Origin: Effrenium voratum
Taxonomy: Eukaryota; Sar; Dinophyceae; Suessiales; Symbiodiniaceae
NCBI GenBank assembly: GCA_963377175.1
Contig: CAUJNA010003505.1
Coordinates: 1,423,202-1,487,201, forward strand
Direction: 5' to 3'
Length of the DNA stretch: 64,000 nucleotides
The translations under genes and the position numbers were made by a program. This document shows, one piece after another, positions 1-11,800 of the stretch. How positions within the stretch are numbered: position 1 is the first letter of the stretch; each line of letters starts with the position of its first letter. Below the pieces are notes generated by a model that saw nothing but the letters and a program-made list of their open reading frames with translations, was not told where the DNA came from and made no database searches.

Positions 1-1220
1 AATATTTAGAGAGTTAGAATAATTGGCACACACATGAATCAGGAGTTCGCCCCAAAGGCACCCGTCCCTCTGGGAATGGATAGAACAATGAAATTATTCA
101 GGATAGTTGGAGCAAACCTTAATCTGGAATTCCCAAAGGCACCTGTCCCGCGGGGAACAAATTTACTATTTAGAACAGTTAGCAAAACATAGCCCTGTTT
201 GTTCTTTTATTATCATAGTTATTCGATTCAATGGTCAAAAGTAGCTAATTATGAATCTATGATTCGGGAATTCCCCACAGGCACCTGACCCTTTCGGAAT
301 ACATGAGTAGAATAATTTGAAACATGGATCTGGAGTTCCCCAAAGGGCATCCTTCCCGTGAGGAATAACTAGAACAGCTTGAACAATTACAGGAACTTGC
401 GCAACACATGATGTGGATTTCCTGAGAAGGCACGCGTCGCTGTGGGAACAATTGGAAAAGTCCGAATGGCTGGAAAAAAAGGCGTTATTTGGTCTATTTT
501 GTTAATGTGTCTAATTTGTCAGAATGAGTTTAATGGCTTGAATAGTTAGACGCAATGTTTGCGTACTTCCCCCAAAGGCACCTGCCCCCGTGGCACAAAC
601 AAGAAACAACAAATAGGGCTACGTGTCTTCGTCTTATTCCATTTATTCTAACTAATTAGAACCACTCCAATACTCACAATGAGTTAAACACATCTGCCAT
701 TTCCCAAAGGGCCCCTTCCCCATTCGGGAAAAATGGACTAACACGAATGATTTTACACTTGCCTATGGCAAACATGAATCTTGAATTCCCTAAAAAGGCA
801 CCCCGCCCCTTTGAGACTAACTAGTGCAATTGGACAAATCAAAGAAGTAGAATGATTAGAACAGACACTGAATCTGGATTCCCCAAAGGGTGCCCGTCCT
901 TTTGGAATACTTAGAATGATAATATTACAAAGAATCATTGGACGAGTTAAAACAGATGCATCTGGAATTCCCCAAAAGGCACCTACCTGTCTCTTGCAGA
1001 AAGACGAGTAATAGGGAACAATGTTCTAATTATACTACTTATCCAAATTCTTAGACTAAGTAGATCAACTAGCAACAATGAATTTGGATTTTCCCAAAAG
1101 GCACGCGTCCCTTTATGAGGAACACTCATTTAATAAATCGAAGATAAAACACGCATTGTAATTAGACAGTAAGTCAGGATTTCCCCAGAAGGCACCCGCC
1201 CCTTTAAACATAAACAAATG

Positions 1221-2040
1221 TTAGGATAATCATGAGAAGTAGAATAATTAGCACAAACTGAGTCTGGACTTCCCCACAAGGCTCCCGGCCCATTGAAAAT
1301 AAGTAGAACAGTTAGAGTTGTGAATGCTTAGACTAGTTAGGACAAACATGAACATTGAATTCCCCAAGGGGTACCCCTCCATTTGGAAAGCAAATAAGAC
1401 AATGACAATAGTTTAAATCGAAGAATTACGCTGGATTAAATTGAAGAATTATTGTAATTAGACAGTGAGCCTGGATGTTCAGAAGGCACCCGCCCCGTTG
1501 GAAATAAATGTTGGAAGAATCATGAGAAGTAGAATAATTAGCACAAACTGAATCTGGACTTCCCCACAAGGCTCCCGGCCCATTGAAAATAAGTAGAACA
1601 GTTAGAGTTGTGAATGCTTAGACTAGTTAGAACAAACATTAATATTGAATTCCCCAAAGGTACCCCTCCATTTGGAAAGCAAATAAGATAATGACAATAA
1701 TTTAAATCGAAGAATTACGCTGGATTAAATTGAAGAATTATTGTAATTAGACAGTGAGCCTGGATGTTCAGAAGGCACCCGCCCCGTTGGAAATAAATGT
1801 TGGAAGAATCATGAGAAGCAAACTAATTAGCACAAACTGAATCTGGACTGTCGCAGAAGGCTCCCGGCCGATTGAAAATAAGTAGAAGAGTTGGAGTTGT
1901 GAACGCTTAGACTAGTTGGAACAAACATGAATATTGAATTCTCCAAAAGGTACCCCTCCATTTGGGACGCACATAAGATGATAGTACTTATAAGAAGTAG
2001 AAGAATTAGAACAAGCTTAGATCTGGAATTGGCCAAACGG
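1221..2040. repeat. 289-bp higher-order repeat, three copies
   Basis: Within the hairpin array, a block starting near CATGAGAAGT (positions 1231, 1521 and 1810) recurs three times at spacings of 290 and 289 nt. Each block contains several hairpin cores in the same order. The copies are close to identical over long stretches, so this part of the array expanded more recently than its surroundings. Confidence 0.8.
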
Positions 2041-2419
2041 CTCCTGTTTGCTGGTGAAATTGAACCTGAAAATTCCCAAGCACGCCGGGAATAATGGGAA
2101 TAATGGGAGGAATTAGAGACTTAGAAGACATGGATTTGGAATTCCCAACTGTCACCCTCTCTACTCACCAAAAGAAGGCTGCTCAGCTGGAAATTGTTCA
2201 AATGATTGGAACAGTGTGGGAAAACTATGGAATTCACCAAAAGGCCCCATCTCTTTTGATAAAAGTATCATACCTAGAGCAAACACGAGTCTGAAACTCT
2301 GTAAAAGGCACCCCCACCCCCTAGAGATTACAATTAGAAGAACTAGAAGAATTGTGTTAAATAAAGTAATTTGCAAGATGAATCTTGAATTCCTCAAAAG
2401 GCACCGGAATAATCAGAAT

Positions 2420-3620
2420 AATTAGAGAGTTAGAATAATTGGCACAAACACTAATCTGGAATTCGCCCAAAAGGCACCCGTCCCTTGGGCAATGGATAGA
2501 ATATGAAACTACTCAGGATAGCTGGAGCAAACATGAGTCTGGAATTCCCAAACAGGCACCTGTCCAGTTGGGAACAAGTAGAATATTTAGAACAGTTAGC
2601 AAAACATATATTCTCTTATCGTCCTGGATATTCGGATCAATGGGAACAGTAGTTAAGTAGAAGTCAATGAATCGGGAATTCCGCCCAACAGGGCACCTGT
2701 CCCTTTCGGAATACATGAGTAGAACAATTTGAAACATGGATCTGAGGTTTCCCAAAGGGCATCCTTCCCGTGAGGAATAACTAGAACAGCTTGAACAATT
2801 ACAGGAACTTGCAAATAAAGTGATGTTGATTTCCTGAGAAGGCACGCGCCCCTGTTTGAACAGTTAGAATAAGCCGAGTGGCTAGAAAAACAAAGGGCGT
2901 TATCTGGTCTGTGTTGTTTAATCTTCTAATTCGGTAGACTCATTTTAATAACTAGAACAGACACACACGATTTACGCGTACAAATACGGCTACGCGTCTT
3001 CGTCTTATTCTATTTATTTCACCGAGTTGGAACCACTCCAAGACTTGAAATGATCTAAACACATCTGCCATTTCCCCAAGGGCCCCTCGGGAAAAAATAG
3101 AGTAACGAGAATGGTTCTGACACTTGCGTATTGCAAACATGAATCTTGAATTCCACAATAATTGGTGTAATTGGACAAATCAACCGTAGAATGATTAGAA
3201 CAGACACTGAATCTGGATTTCCCCAAAGGGTGCCCGTCCCTTTGGAATACTTAGCATGATAATATAAAGAATCATTGGACGAGTTAAAACAGATGCATCT
3301 GGAATTCCCCAAAAGGCACCTGTCCCTTTCAGAAACATGAGTAATAGGGAACTGTGTCCTAATTATACTACTTATCCAAGTTCTTAGCATAAGTCGATCA
3401 ACTAGCAACAATGAATTGGTTAGTTTCTCAAAAGGCACGCGTCCCTTTGGGAATAACTAGCATAACCCGACTAATCAGAAGAGTATAGCCAGGAAATCCA
3501 CGAAAGCACCCAACCCATTTTGAATAAATCGAAGAATTAGGTTAGTTAGACCATCATTGTAATTAGACAGTGAGTCTGGATTTCCCCAGAAAGCACCCGT
3601 CCCTTTGGGAACACATGTTA
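2420..3620. repeat. Diverged second copy of the 1-1200 segment
   Basis: The order of units in 1-1200 is repeated here with moderate divergence. Matching landmarks are TTAGAGAGTTAGAATAATTG near 6 and near 2423, the GGTGCCCGTCC core near 890 and 3230, and the GGCACGCGTCCC core near 1100 and 3433. The offset drifts from about 2417 to about 2333 nt because of small indels. It is a tandem segmental duplication of an already repetitive block. Confidence 0.75.
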
Positions 3621-4059
3621 GGATAAATAATGATTAGCTCAAAGTGAATCTGGACATTCCCAACAAGGCGCCCGGCCACTGAAAAACAGAATGTTAGAAT
3701 TGTGAGAATGCTTAGAATGATTAGAACAAGCATGAGTGTTGCATTTCCCGAAAGGAAGCCCTCGCTTTGGAAATAAAATAAGATAAGCTAGTAGGTTTAG
3801 AAGCAGAATAGTTAGAGCAAGCATGGATCTGAAATTCGCCAAAAGGGCTCCAGTCCCTTGCGGGAACAAAACAATTAGAATAGCTGCACAAAAATGGAAA
3901 TTGCGTTGAAGATCCAAAGCACGTCCATTCGGGAATATTTGGAAGAATTAGACACTTAGAAGAATTGGATTTGGCATTCCTCAACAGTCACCTGCCCCTG
4001 TAAAAGTATATGGAGTGATTCGAATAATGAAAACAACAAGGGGGGTGCGGGTCATGTGA

Positions 4060-4380
4060 GCCACGCGCGCGCGCGCCACATTATACATGGTCTACCCTTC
4101 CACGGGGGGGGGGGGGTGGCCACGTACAACGCGGTGATTCCAAGACGTTCCACTAAATCCTTTCTTCTGGGGGCTGTGCGGGACACAGTTGCGTAAAACA
4201 TTGGTGTTCGAGTTCCGCTTTCGCATCCTTAGCATCTCCTGGGCAACATCGCCAGCATCACATGCATCATCCGCAACAGCGCCTGCCATGGATGTGGTTG
4301 ATGCAAGTGATGCTGGGGATGTTGCCGATGCTGGTGAAGCAAAATCTGGAAATGAATCAAACATCAAGATCTTAAGGGTG
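4060..4380. other. Non-coding stretch with (CG)n and CATCAC-like repeats
   Basis: Contains a short alternating CG run near 4069-4077, a G run near 4104-4115, and a degenerate GATGTTGCCGATGCTGG-like repeat at about 4235-4335. The repeat gives low-complexity alanine/aspartate or alanine/serine translations on the two strands. I see no convincing gene. Confidence 0.4.
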
Positions 4381-5560
4381 GAGAGGGGGAAAATATTTTA
4401 GGGGGTGAAAGGGGTGAAATAATTTATAACGGGGGAAAAGATCTTAGGTGGGGAGGGGGGAAAGGGGGGAAGAGATCTTAGGAGGACGAAGATGGAAAAG
4501 GATTTTGGAGGAAGGGGAAAGAAGATCGGAGATCTCAGGGGGGAAAAGATCTTAGGGGGGGGAAAGTGGAACAACGATCTTAGGGGGTGAAAGGGGGGAA
4601 CAAACATCTTATGAGCGGGGGAGGGGGGGAAAGATTTAGGAGGGGAAAGGGGGGGAAAAATCTTACAAGGGGTGGGGAGAGGGGGAGGGATCTTGGGAGG
4701 AGAAAGAGTGGAACAGATGCTAGGAGGGGGGACAGGGTGGAAAAAATCTCAGGGGGGGAAAAGATGTTAGATAAGGGGGGGAAGGGGGGAAAAGATCTTA
4801 GGAAGGGGGGAAACGATCTTCGGGGGTGAAGGGGGAAAGGATATTGTAAGGGGGGAAGGGTGGGGGGGAAAGATCTTAGACGGGAGAAAGGGGGGCAAAG
4901 ATCTTGGGAGGGGGGGCGGGGGGGGGGGGGAGGGAGGAGAAGATCTTGGAGGGGGAAAGGTGGGAAAAGATCTTAGGGAGGAAAAGGGGGAAGATCTCAA
5001 AATAAAAGGCCTTAGGGGGGAAAGGGGGGAAGGATCTCAACAAGGAAAGGGAGGAAAAGATCTTAGAAAGGAAAATGGAGAAGATGTCAGAATAAAAGGC
5101 CTTAGGGGGGAAAGGGGGGAAAGGATCTCAACAGGGAAAGGGGGGAAAAGATCTTAGGGAGGAAAAGGGGGAAGATCTCAGAATAAAAGGCCTTAGGGGG
5201 GAAAGGGGGGAAAAAGGGGGGGATCTCAACAAGGAAAGGGGGGAAAAGATCTTAAGAAGGAACAGGGAGAAGATCTCAGAATAAAAAGCCTTAGGGGAGA
5301 AAGGGGGAAAAAGGGGGGAAAGGATCTTAGGGAGGAAAAGCGAAAAGATCTCAGAATAAAAGGCCTTAGGGGGGAAAGGGGGGACAAGATCTTAGGGAGG
5401 AAAAGGGAGAAGATCTCAGAATAAAAGGCCTTAGGGGGGGAAAGGATCTCAACGGGGAAAGGGGGGAACAGATCTTAGGGAGGAAAAGGGGGAGAAGATA
5501 TCCGGGGGGGACGGGGGGGAAAAGATCTTAGAGGGGAAGGGGGGCAAGGGGTCAATTCCA
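4380..5560. repeat. Purine-strand G/A minisatellite with AGATCT palindromes
   Basis: For almost 1.2 kb the plus strand is nearly all purine: runs of 4-8 G alternate with GAAAAG and the recurring AAGATCTTAGG, whose core AGATCT is a palindrome. Basic units are about 25-35 nt. The strand asymmetry means ORFs here are only Gly/Arg/Lys or Pro/Ser/Phe shadows. Such a tract could form G-quadruplex or triplex DNA; that is inference. Confidence 0.9.
5001..5460. repeat. About 90-bp higher-order units inside the G/A array
   Basis: The landmark AATAAAAGGCCTTAGG recurs at about 5001, 5091, 5182, 5280, 5356 and 5420. Each is followed by a G/A segment with GATCTCAAC and AAGATCTTAGG. Spacing shortens from about 90-98 to 64 nt towards the right end. 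Confidence 0.75.
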
Positions 5561-5795
5561 AAGGGACGCAATAAGAAAGCAGGCCTGTAATGTCGGCGGC
5601 TTGGAGGCGTTAAAATACTTGCTCTCTCGAGGGGACATGAGAAAATACATGGGACTTGTTGTGATTCCTTAGGCTCTTCTTGGGACGTCCAGTGTCCCAC
5701 TCCCAAATCAAACCTTGGACCACTCTTGGTTCCCTTTGATCGCCGTGCTGCACGTGAGTCCACCTTCCAAAGGAAAGCCCGAATGGACTGGTAGC

Positions 5796-5891
5796 TTTGA
5801 CCAACCAGCCCTCGCTGGCCTTGGCCATGAGGTCCAGAGTCCGCTCCAGGAACCGCTGTTGGCTTCTGGCCATCATCAGCGTTTCCAGCGC
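5796..5891 (-). CDS. Probable exon ALETLMMARSQQRFLERTLD
   Basis: After TTCCACTAG. Reads ALETLMMARSQQRFLERTLD then LMAKASEGW, with a possible GC or GT donor at its end. It is the leftmost exon-like segment; beyond it the window is repeat DNA to position 1. Confidence 0.5.
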
Positions 5892-8800
5892 CTAGTGGAA
5901 ACGGATTCGCCCAGTGCACGGCAAACAGGGAGGTCTAAAGAACCATTGCGAACCAAATATAACACTCAGCCCATTCTGCGATACCAAAGTGGTTGATTCC
6001 CATCCATCGCCACAACTACTTCATGACTTCGCAGGCCATTCGCTTGGCCGATCACAAAAAGTGAAGAACCAAAAACACCATATGTTCACAACCATGACGG
6101 GAGCCACAAGAAACCAAAAGCACCACCCACCATGTTGGGCTCCATTTCATGTAGCCAAATAGAACATGGCTCCCAACGCCCTCAATTTGGGAAATCTAAA
6201 GTCATGTTGGAGATGTATCTTTTGGGCGCATGGTGCCGTCTTCCGGGTTGTGGGAAATGAAAGGGCGTGTGTTGAAAAAGCACCCTGCTCAAGCTTGACC
6301 GAAATTGGATTTTACTTTCTTGAGGCTCCTGGAGGCTCTAAATCAAGGGAACATTGCAACATGAAAAGTGCTTCCACAACCATGACTATAAATGGAAAAC
6401 TTATACATTATTATTGTTCTTGTTGAACATGACAAATTGTACCTTCCATTTTCCAAAAAGGAACACATGTTAATTGTCCAAACCTTGGTATCTCCAAAGG
6501 CTTTGACCCCAACCCAGACACTTCCCTCAAAGAACCCGCCCTTCACCGGCCTTCAACCGCAGCTCCTCGCAGCGGCTGCTCCAGGCCTTCAAGTCCTTCG
6601 CCTCCTTGAGCTTCTCCTCCGTGGGGCTCGCAGAGGGCTTCTCCAAGAGGAGGCGCCTCGAGCCCATGGGCGGGTTGCGGGGGCGGGGCAGGGGTTGTTG
6701 CGGGGGGTCGCGCAGGTTGGGGGGGTTAAAAGGGGGGGGGAGGTTGCGGGGGGTTGGCAGCGGGTTTGAGGGGGTTGGGGTCGTTGGGGAGGGCAAGTGG
6801 GTCATGAAGACCGTCCTTCAACGTTCCGCGCCTGAGCTTGGCGCACCAGTTCTCCCCCTGCAGCTTGGCGTCCATGAGCTGCTTCAGATCTACGGAGAGC
6901 GCAGTACTGAGTAGAACTGGCTCCAAAGTGACATGCTCAGCATAACCGTCTTAATAACTCAATGTTGGGGTCAAAGGAACCACCCCCAAAAGTATCATCT
7001 TGAGACTCAACATGTTCACTTTAAAGGACCCAGCTTGGGGAGGGAATCCTCACAGGGAAGAAAGAGAGGCCCCCGCCCATCCCTTACAAGAGCTTCTTAG
7101 AACTTGAGGGTCCAAATATCTCTCCTGGCCAGTGCCACAAGGGAATATGTTACCAGTCACTGGGATCGGATAAAATCACTAAAGGACTGTTGCAAGCGCA
7201 ATCTGGTGCCATGTGTTTGGGAGGAAGGATGAAACAGCTAAAGTAAAAGGGCCCCTGGGGCCAGCTGCTAGAACTCACGCCAGCCAGCATGCTCGGGGCA
7301 GTTTTGGAGCCTCTGATGAAGTTGAAGCGCAAAATGCTGTACTGAACCAGGGGGATTGGAGCCGCCTGATCAACAAGGCACATCGGAATCAAGCCCCCGC
7401 TTTTGCTTTTGTTTATGCTGCTTACGATTGCTTGTGGAAGGGTACTGAGCGGACAGTTGGTGCGCAGATGAGTGACGCGAGGCGTTGGTTGCACCTGGGC
7501 TTATGTCGGATCAATGTGGATGACCGAACCGATCGTCCCAATAAAATGGGTGATTTCATGACTCAAACATGTACCCGATTCAGTTGAAATTGTGTGCTCA
7601 AATCCGAAATGAACACCTTGAAACACACTTCCCCAGCCGTGCTTCATGGCAAAGCCGGCGTGCTGAACTCTTTTCATTTCATTGGTCCTTGCTGAATGTT
7701 ACTTTCAAGTAAATCCAGAGCACCGTCCTCCTTGGCCTCGCAAAAAAAAGAACAGAAAAACAAACAGACCAATCCCCGCTCCATGTAGTTCCCCTCGAAG
7801 CGTTGATCAAAAAATTGATGGGTTCCGATTACGTTGCCACTGCTCGCCAGTTGCCCACTCAAAAACAGCAAAATTGGGTGCACTCAACAAGAACGAAATT
7901 GAGGGACCCCCTCCCTCCCTAAAAAAGGCAAACAACAACCAACACGCATACAAACACACACACAGTTGAAACAACAAAACACCTCCTGACAGGTTTAAAG
8001 ACCGATATGTTCAGATCTTGCTTCATATTTCAGGAAGCCTGAAATAATAATAATAATAATATATATATATATATATGTATATACACAATAAGCCGATTTT
8101 TATGAGACCCCGAGACCCACCTCGCCTGACTGCGCCACCTTTGCCTCCGCCTCCTCCAGCGCACCTACCTCCGCCTCCTGCGGCTTCGCCGGCGGCGCCT
8201 CCCGCGCGCGCGCGCGAAGGCGGAAGCCGGCTGGCGCTGGCGCTGAGCTACGGGTCTTTGGTTGTTTCCATAGCCAAGCACTATTGAACTCCCACATGTT
8301 CCACGGGTCCAATCTTGATTTCATCATGGATCCCACTCTAGAAATAGTGTTGGAGCTCCAATCATGGGATCCATGTGGGAGTTGGATTTCATCATGGATT
8401 GGGATTGCCTCCCAACTCCCACTCTAGATATGAAGCTCCATTTTCCGCCGCCCCAAAATCTAAAATCGTGTTGGAGATCTGGGAGAGAGAAACCGAAACC
8501 CTTCTCCTTGGTTCTCAGCGAATGAAAAATGGACAATACCCCTAAATCCCATCTTCTCTGGTATCCTTGATGAGGGAATCCTTAAAACCGTCTCATTCCC
8601 ATAACCCGATCTCGGACATTCATGCCCGAAACCCACATATCGCACCAAGCGCCCCTCACGGAGGTCAGATCCGCTTCGTTCCGGGCCCGCGACAGGGCCT
8701 GGCCCACCCCGCGTCCCGCGACGGCCTCCTCCAGGCCGAGGCTCTGCAGCGCGCAGCGCAGCGCCCGGCGCCACCCGAGGACGCGGCAGAGCGCCGCCAG

Positions 8801-11800
8801 CGCTGCTTCGGAGGCCCAGCGGTGCCGCGTCAGCAGCTTCACGCACGCCTCGCGAACCGGCGACCGGTGGGGGCAGTGGAGGGGGCAGTGGAGGGGGCAG
8901 TGGAGGGGGCAGTGGGGGGGGGATGATGGAGACTTGGGGTCGATTTTGCAACCTTCATGTCGCTTCTTGGCTTCGTGGGGTTCTTCGCAACAGCGGATCC
9001 CATGTTCATTCTTGACATGGGTGGACAACAGTTGGGACTTGGGTGGAGGGGGGTGGGGGGGGGGGTGGTTGACAGCCGGGATAACCGTCGCCTCGCCGGC
9101 GCTCTGATCCGCCATAAGCTCCTCGCTGAAGTGAGAGCACAGAATCAACAGGCGCTCGTTGCGCTTCAGCACGGTGCGCCAGCTCTCCGAGTGCAAGGCC
9201 GACAAGTACAGCGCTCGCTCCTACGGAGTCGCAACTGGGGGACCGCGGAGCTTGGGGGAAACCAAAATCCAAACTGAAACCCAAGAAGCGCCCCAAATAA
9301 GGTAGAGACGACAAGTGGCACGTGACAAGCTAGAAGCAACTACCCCCCCGATCCCAGAGCACCCCATGTCCCGCGCGCGCGCGCGCGTCCGCGGCGGAAC
9401 CACCGAGTTCCGGAAATTATGTGCCTGCGGCGTGTGCTTCACCAGCCTCAGGTGCTGCACCACCCGGATCTTTGGCAGCTCCGCCGTGTTCTGGCGCACC
9501 TCGAACTAGCGGACAGACTTACTGGGGAGAGAGTGTGGGTGGAAGTCTTTCAGGGGCATCTTAGCCTGAACTCTTGGCCCAAAAGGCTTTGTCTCAAAAC
9601 AAGGGACCTCCCCCCTCAAGCCAGGAAGGCTTCGGTCTTTTCCTGCTGAAACCTCCAAAAAGGTGATTACACGGCGGGTAAACGGGCTAAACCATTGACA
9701 ATGTCCAATCACCATCCCTATCTTGACACATGTCAAGATAACTGGTGTTGCAGTGGTTGAAAGCAAATGCCACACCTCTCCCATGTGTTAGTTCAGCCAC
9801 CCCCTTTACTTGCCTACGTAAAGAGAATTGCACCTTCTGTAGACTAAAGAGGGGTGAGCCTCGAAAAGCGTACCTGAGAAAAATCCACGCCACCCGACAT
9901 CCGAGCAGCACAGGCATCCAGGAAGCGGCCGCAGTTGGCCAGCAGGACTGGGTCGCTATCCTTTGGATTGTACAAACAAAAACCATTGGGTGGTATGAGT
10001 TTCATGTTTTTTTCTTCTTATTTTACATCTGATCTGATTGAAATACCAACCATAAAGATCCATAAAGAACTTGTTGGTCAGTAAGGAGTTTGTTCGGGCT
10101 CGGGGAATGAACCGGTGCGGGTTTGGAATGGTCCAGCCGCCCTCATTTTTGAGAGGGGTCAAATCTGGCCGGCGAGGGCATCGGCAAAAGAAGGCAACTG
10201 ATTAGACACATTCTTCTCCCATGAGGAATATTGGATAAATATCACCCCCCCCCCCATGCCAATGATTTCGGACCCAATTATGTGGCATGATCAACACTAA
10301 CGAGTCGGTCGTGGTCATGGCCTTGAGTAGGAATCCTTATCATGGTTGTCTAAAGTCAGAACCAAAAGGTCCATGAACGTCCTTAGCAACCCTAACTGGG
10401 CGGGTGTCCTCCGACATCATAATCTGAAAACTTGATATTTGGGTGTACCCGGGGGGGGCCAAGGCTAAGCAAAAGTGTTCTGACCACGCCAGATGTCAGA
10501 AACCGACAATACTACGATTGGCACCTACCCATCCCGGGAAATATTGACCAAGCCATACCTAGGTCTTCCCTAGGCACTATTCTCAGTATTTTCTGTTTCG
10601 AGCAAACAAAACACGCTGGTTTCACCCACAAACGCTCAATTGAAGAACAAAAACGCTCAATTGAACAAATGTTCTGGTGTGTGTGTGTGTGTGTGTCCGC
10701 ACATGTCTGCTCATTTCCCGCTGATTTCCATCATGCCAAATCAAGGTTTCCTCTCATTTCGTGTTTGTCCGCTCAAGATCTGAAGCGAGCGAAAAAAGTG
10801 CCAAGAGCCCTAAAAAATGACCACCTAGGCATGTTGTGAGGGCCCATCCATCGACTTTTGGCAGAAAAGCGGTATCAAAACGAACCAAAAGGGGGTTCCC
10901 CCCAAAAAACAAACATTTCGAACCAACCAAAAGGGGGTTCCCACCCCACAAAAAAAAACGCACCCTAACTTGGCTGGGGGGGGCGCTGATCTGTCCTGCA
11001 GCAGGTGGCTCCCCGGGCCCGCCACGTCCACCCGCAGCATGGCCGCCATAGCTGCCACGTGCTTGGCGCTCGACAGCAGCCTTGGTTGAAAAGTCCGCGG
11101 GTTTCTTCCATTTGCTTTTGGCCCCTGGAGCAAATAAAATATGTCAGTAGTGATAGATTTCTTTAAACAAACAACAGGGGAAAATAACAAATATTCTTAA
11201 GCAAATGGAAGTTTTTATGCAGGTCCCCTCCCCTCTTTCTGAGGACCTACTTTCTCCAACAACTTCTTCTCGGGTTGCGGAACGGGTGGCAAACCCTGGT
11301 TGGGGAGCACCCTCCTTTTGTTGTATGTTTAGGGGGTGTTGCCAGGCAAACAAAGGCCCCATCCCCACTCCCTGACGTTCGAAGTTGAATAGTCACCCCA
11401 CAAGCAAACAAACACGGAACGCCGATTGCCCGATCGAGGTTGTGCAAGAAGGAATGTTGTGTTTCCCTCAGAGAGACACAAGACCAAATGATTGTCAAGG
11501 CCATTTCAGGTAGAAAAGCTGAAAACAGGCACATTCTATAGTCATTCTCTTTGCAGCGAAGAAGTGGGCCGAGTCTCTCAAAAGCATCTAAAATCTGGGG
11601 CCTTGTGGCTGGATCGAATGTTCACCCGACCTCTTTGCGGCCATGGCGCGGTGTGCCTGTGAGGCCCCAGAAGTGGTGTGCCCGCAGACACAGGAGCACC
11701 GCGTCGTCGCCGGCGCTTTTCGGGGCCACCTGGCATGTCCCCAAAAAAGACTCAGCGGCACCTCCACAAACAACCCGAAAGGGGTAAGTGGTTTGGCATC

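Larger units (their letters stand above)
1..4030. repeat. Degenerate hairpin minisatellite array
   Basis: An AT-rich stretch in which a conserved core of about 30-35 nt recurs roughly every 70-110 nt. The core reads approximately TTCCCCAAAGG, a GCACC(T/C)GT-like loop, then CCTTTGGGAA, so each unit is an imperfect inverted repeat able to form a short hairpin. Good examples lie at about 140-160, 880-905, 2750-2770, 3215-3245 and 3300-3330. Spacers are rich in TTAGAAYAATTAGAA-like sequence. Short ORFs in the array are all fragments across the repeat and have no protein-like composition; no gene is supported. Function unknown. Confidence 0.85.

Noticed and set aside
1..4030. CRISPR-like array
   Set aside because: Units are imperfect palindromes with similar, non-unique spacers, in a eukaryotic context and with no cas genes.
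4587..5157. Gly/Arg/Lys-rich plus-strand ORFs and Pro/Ser-rich minus-strand ORFs
   Set aside because: Composition follows wholly from the purine-strand repeat.
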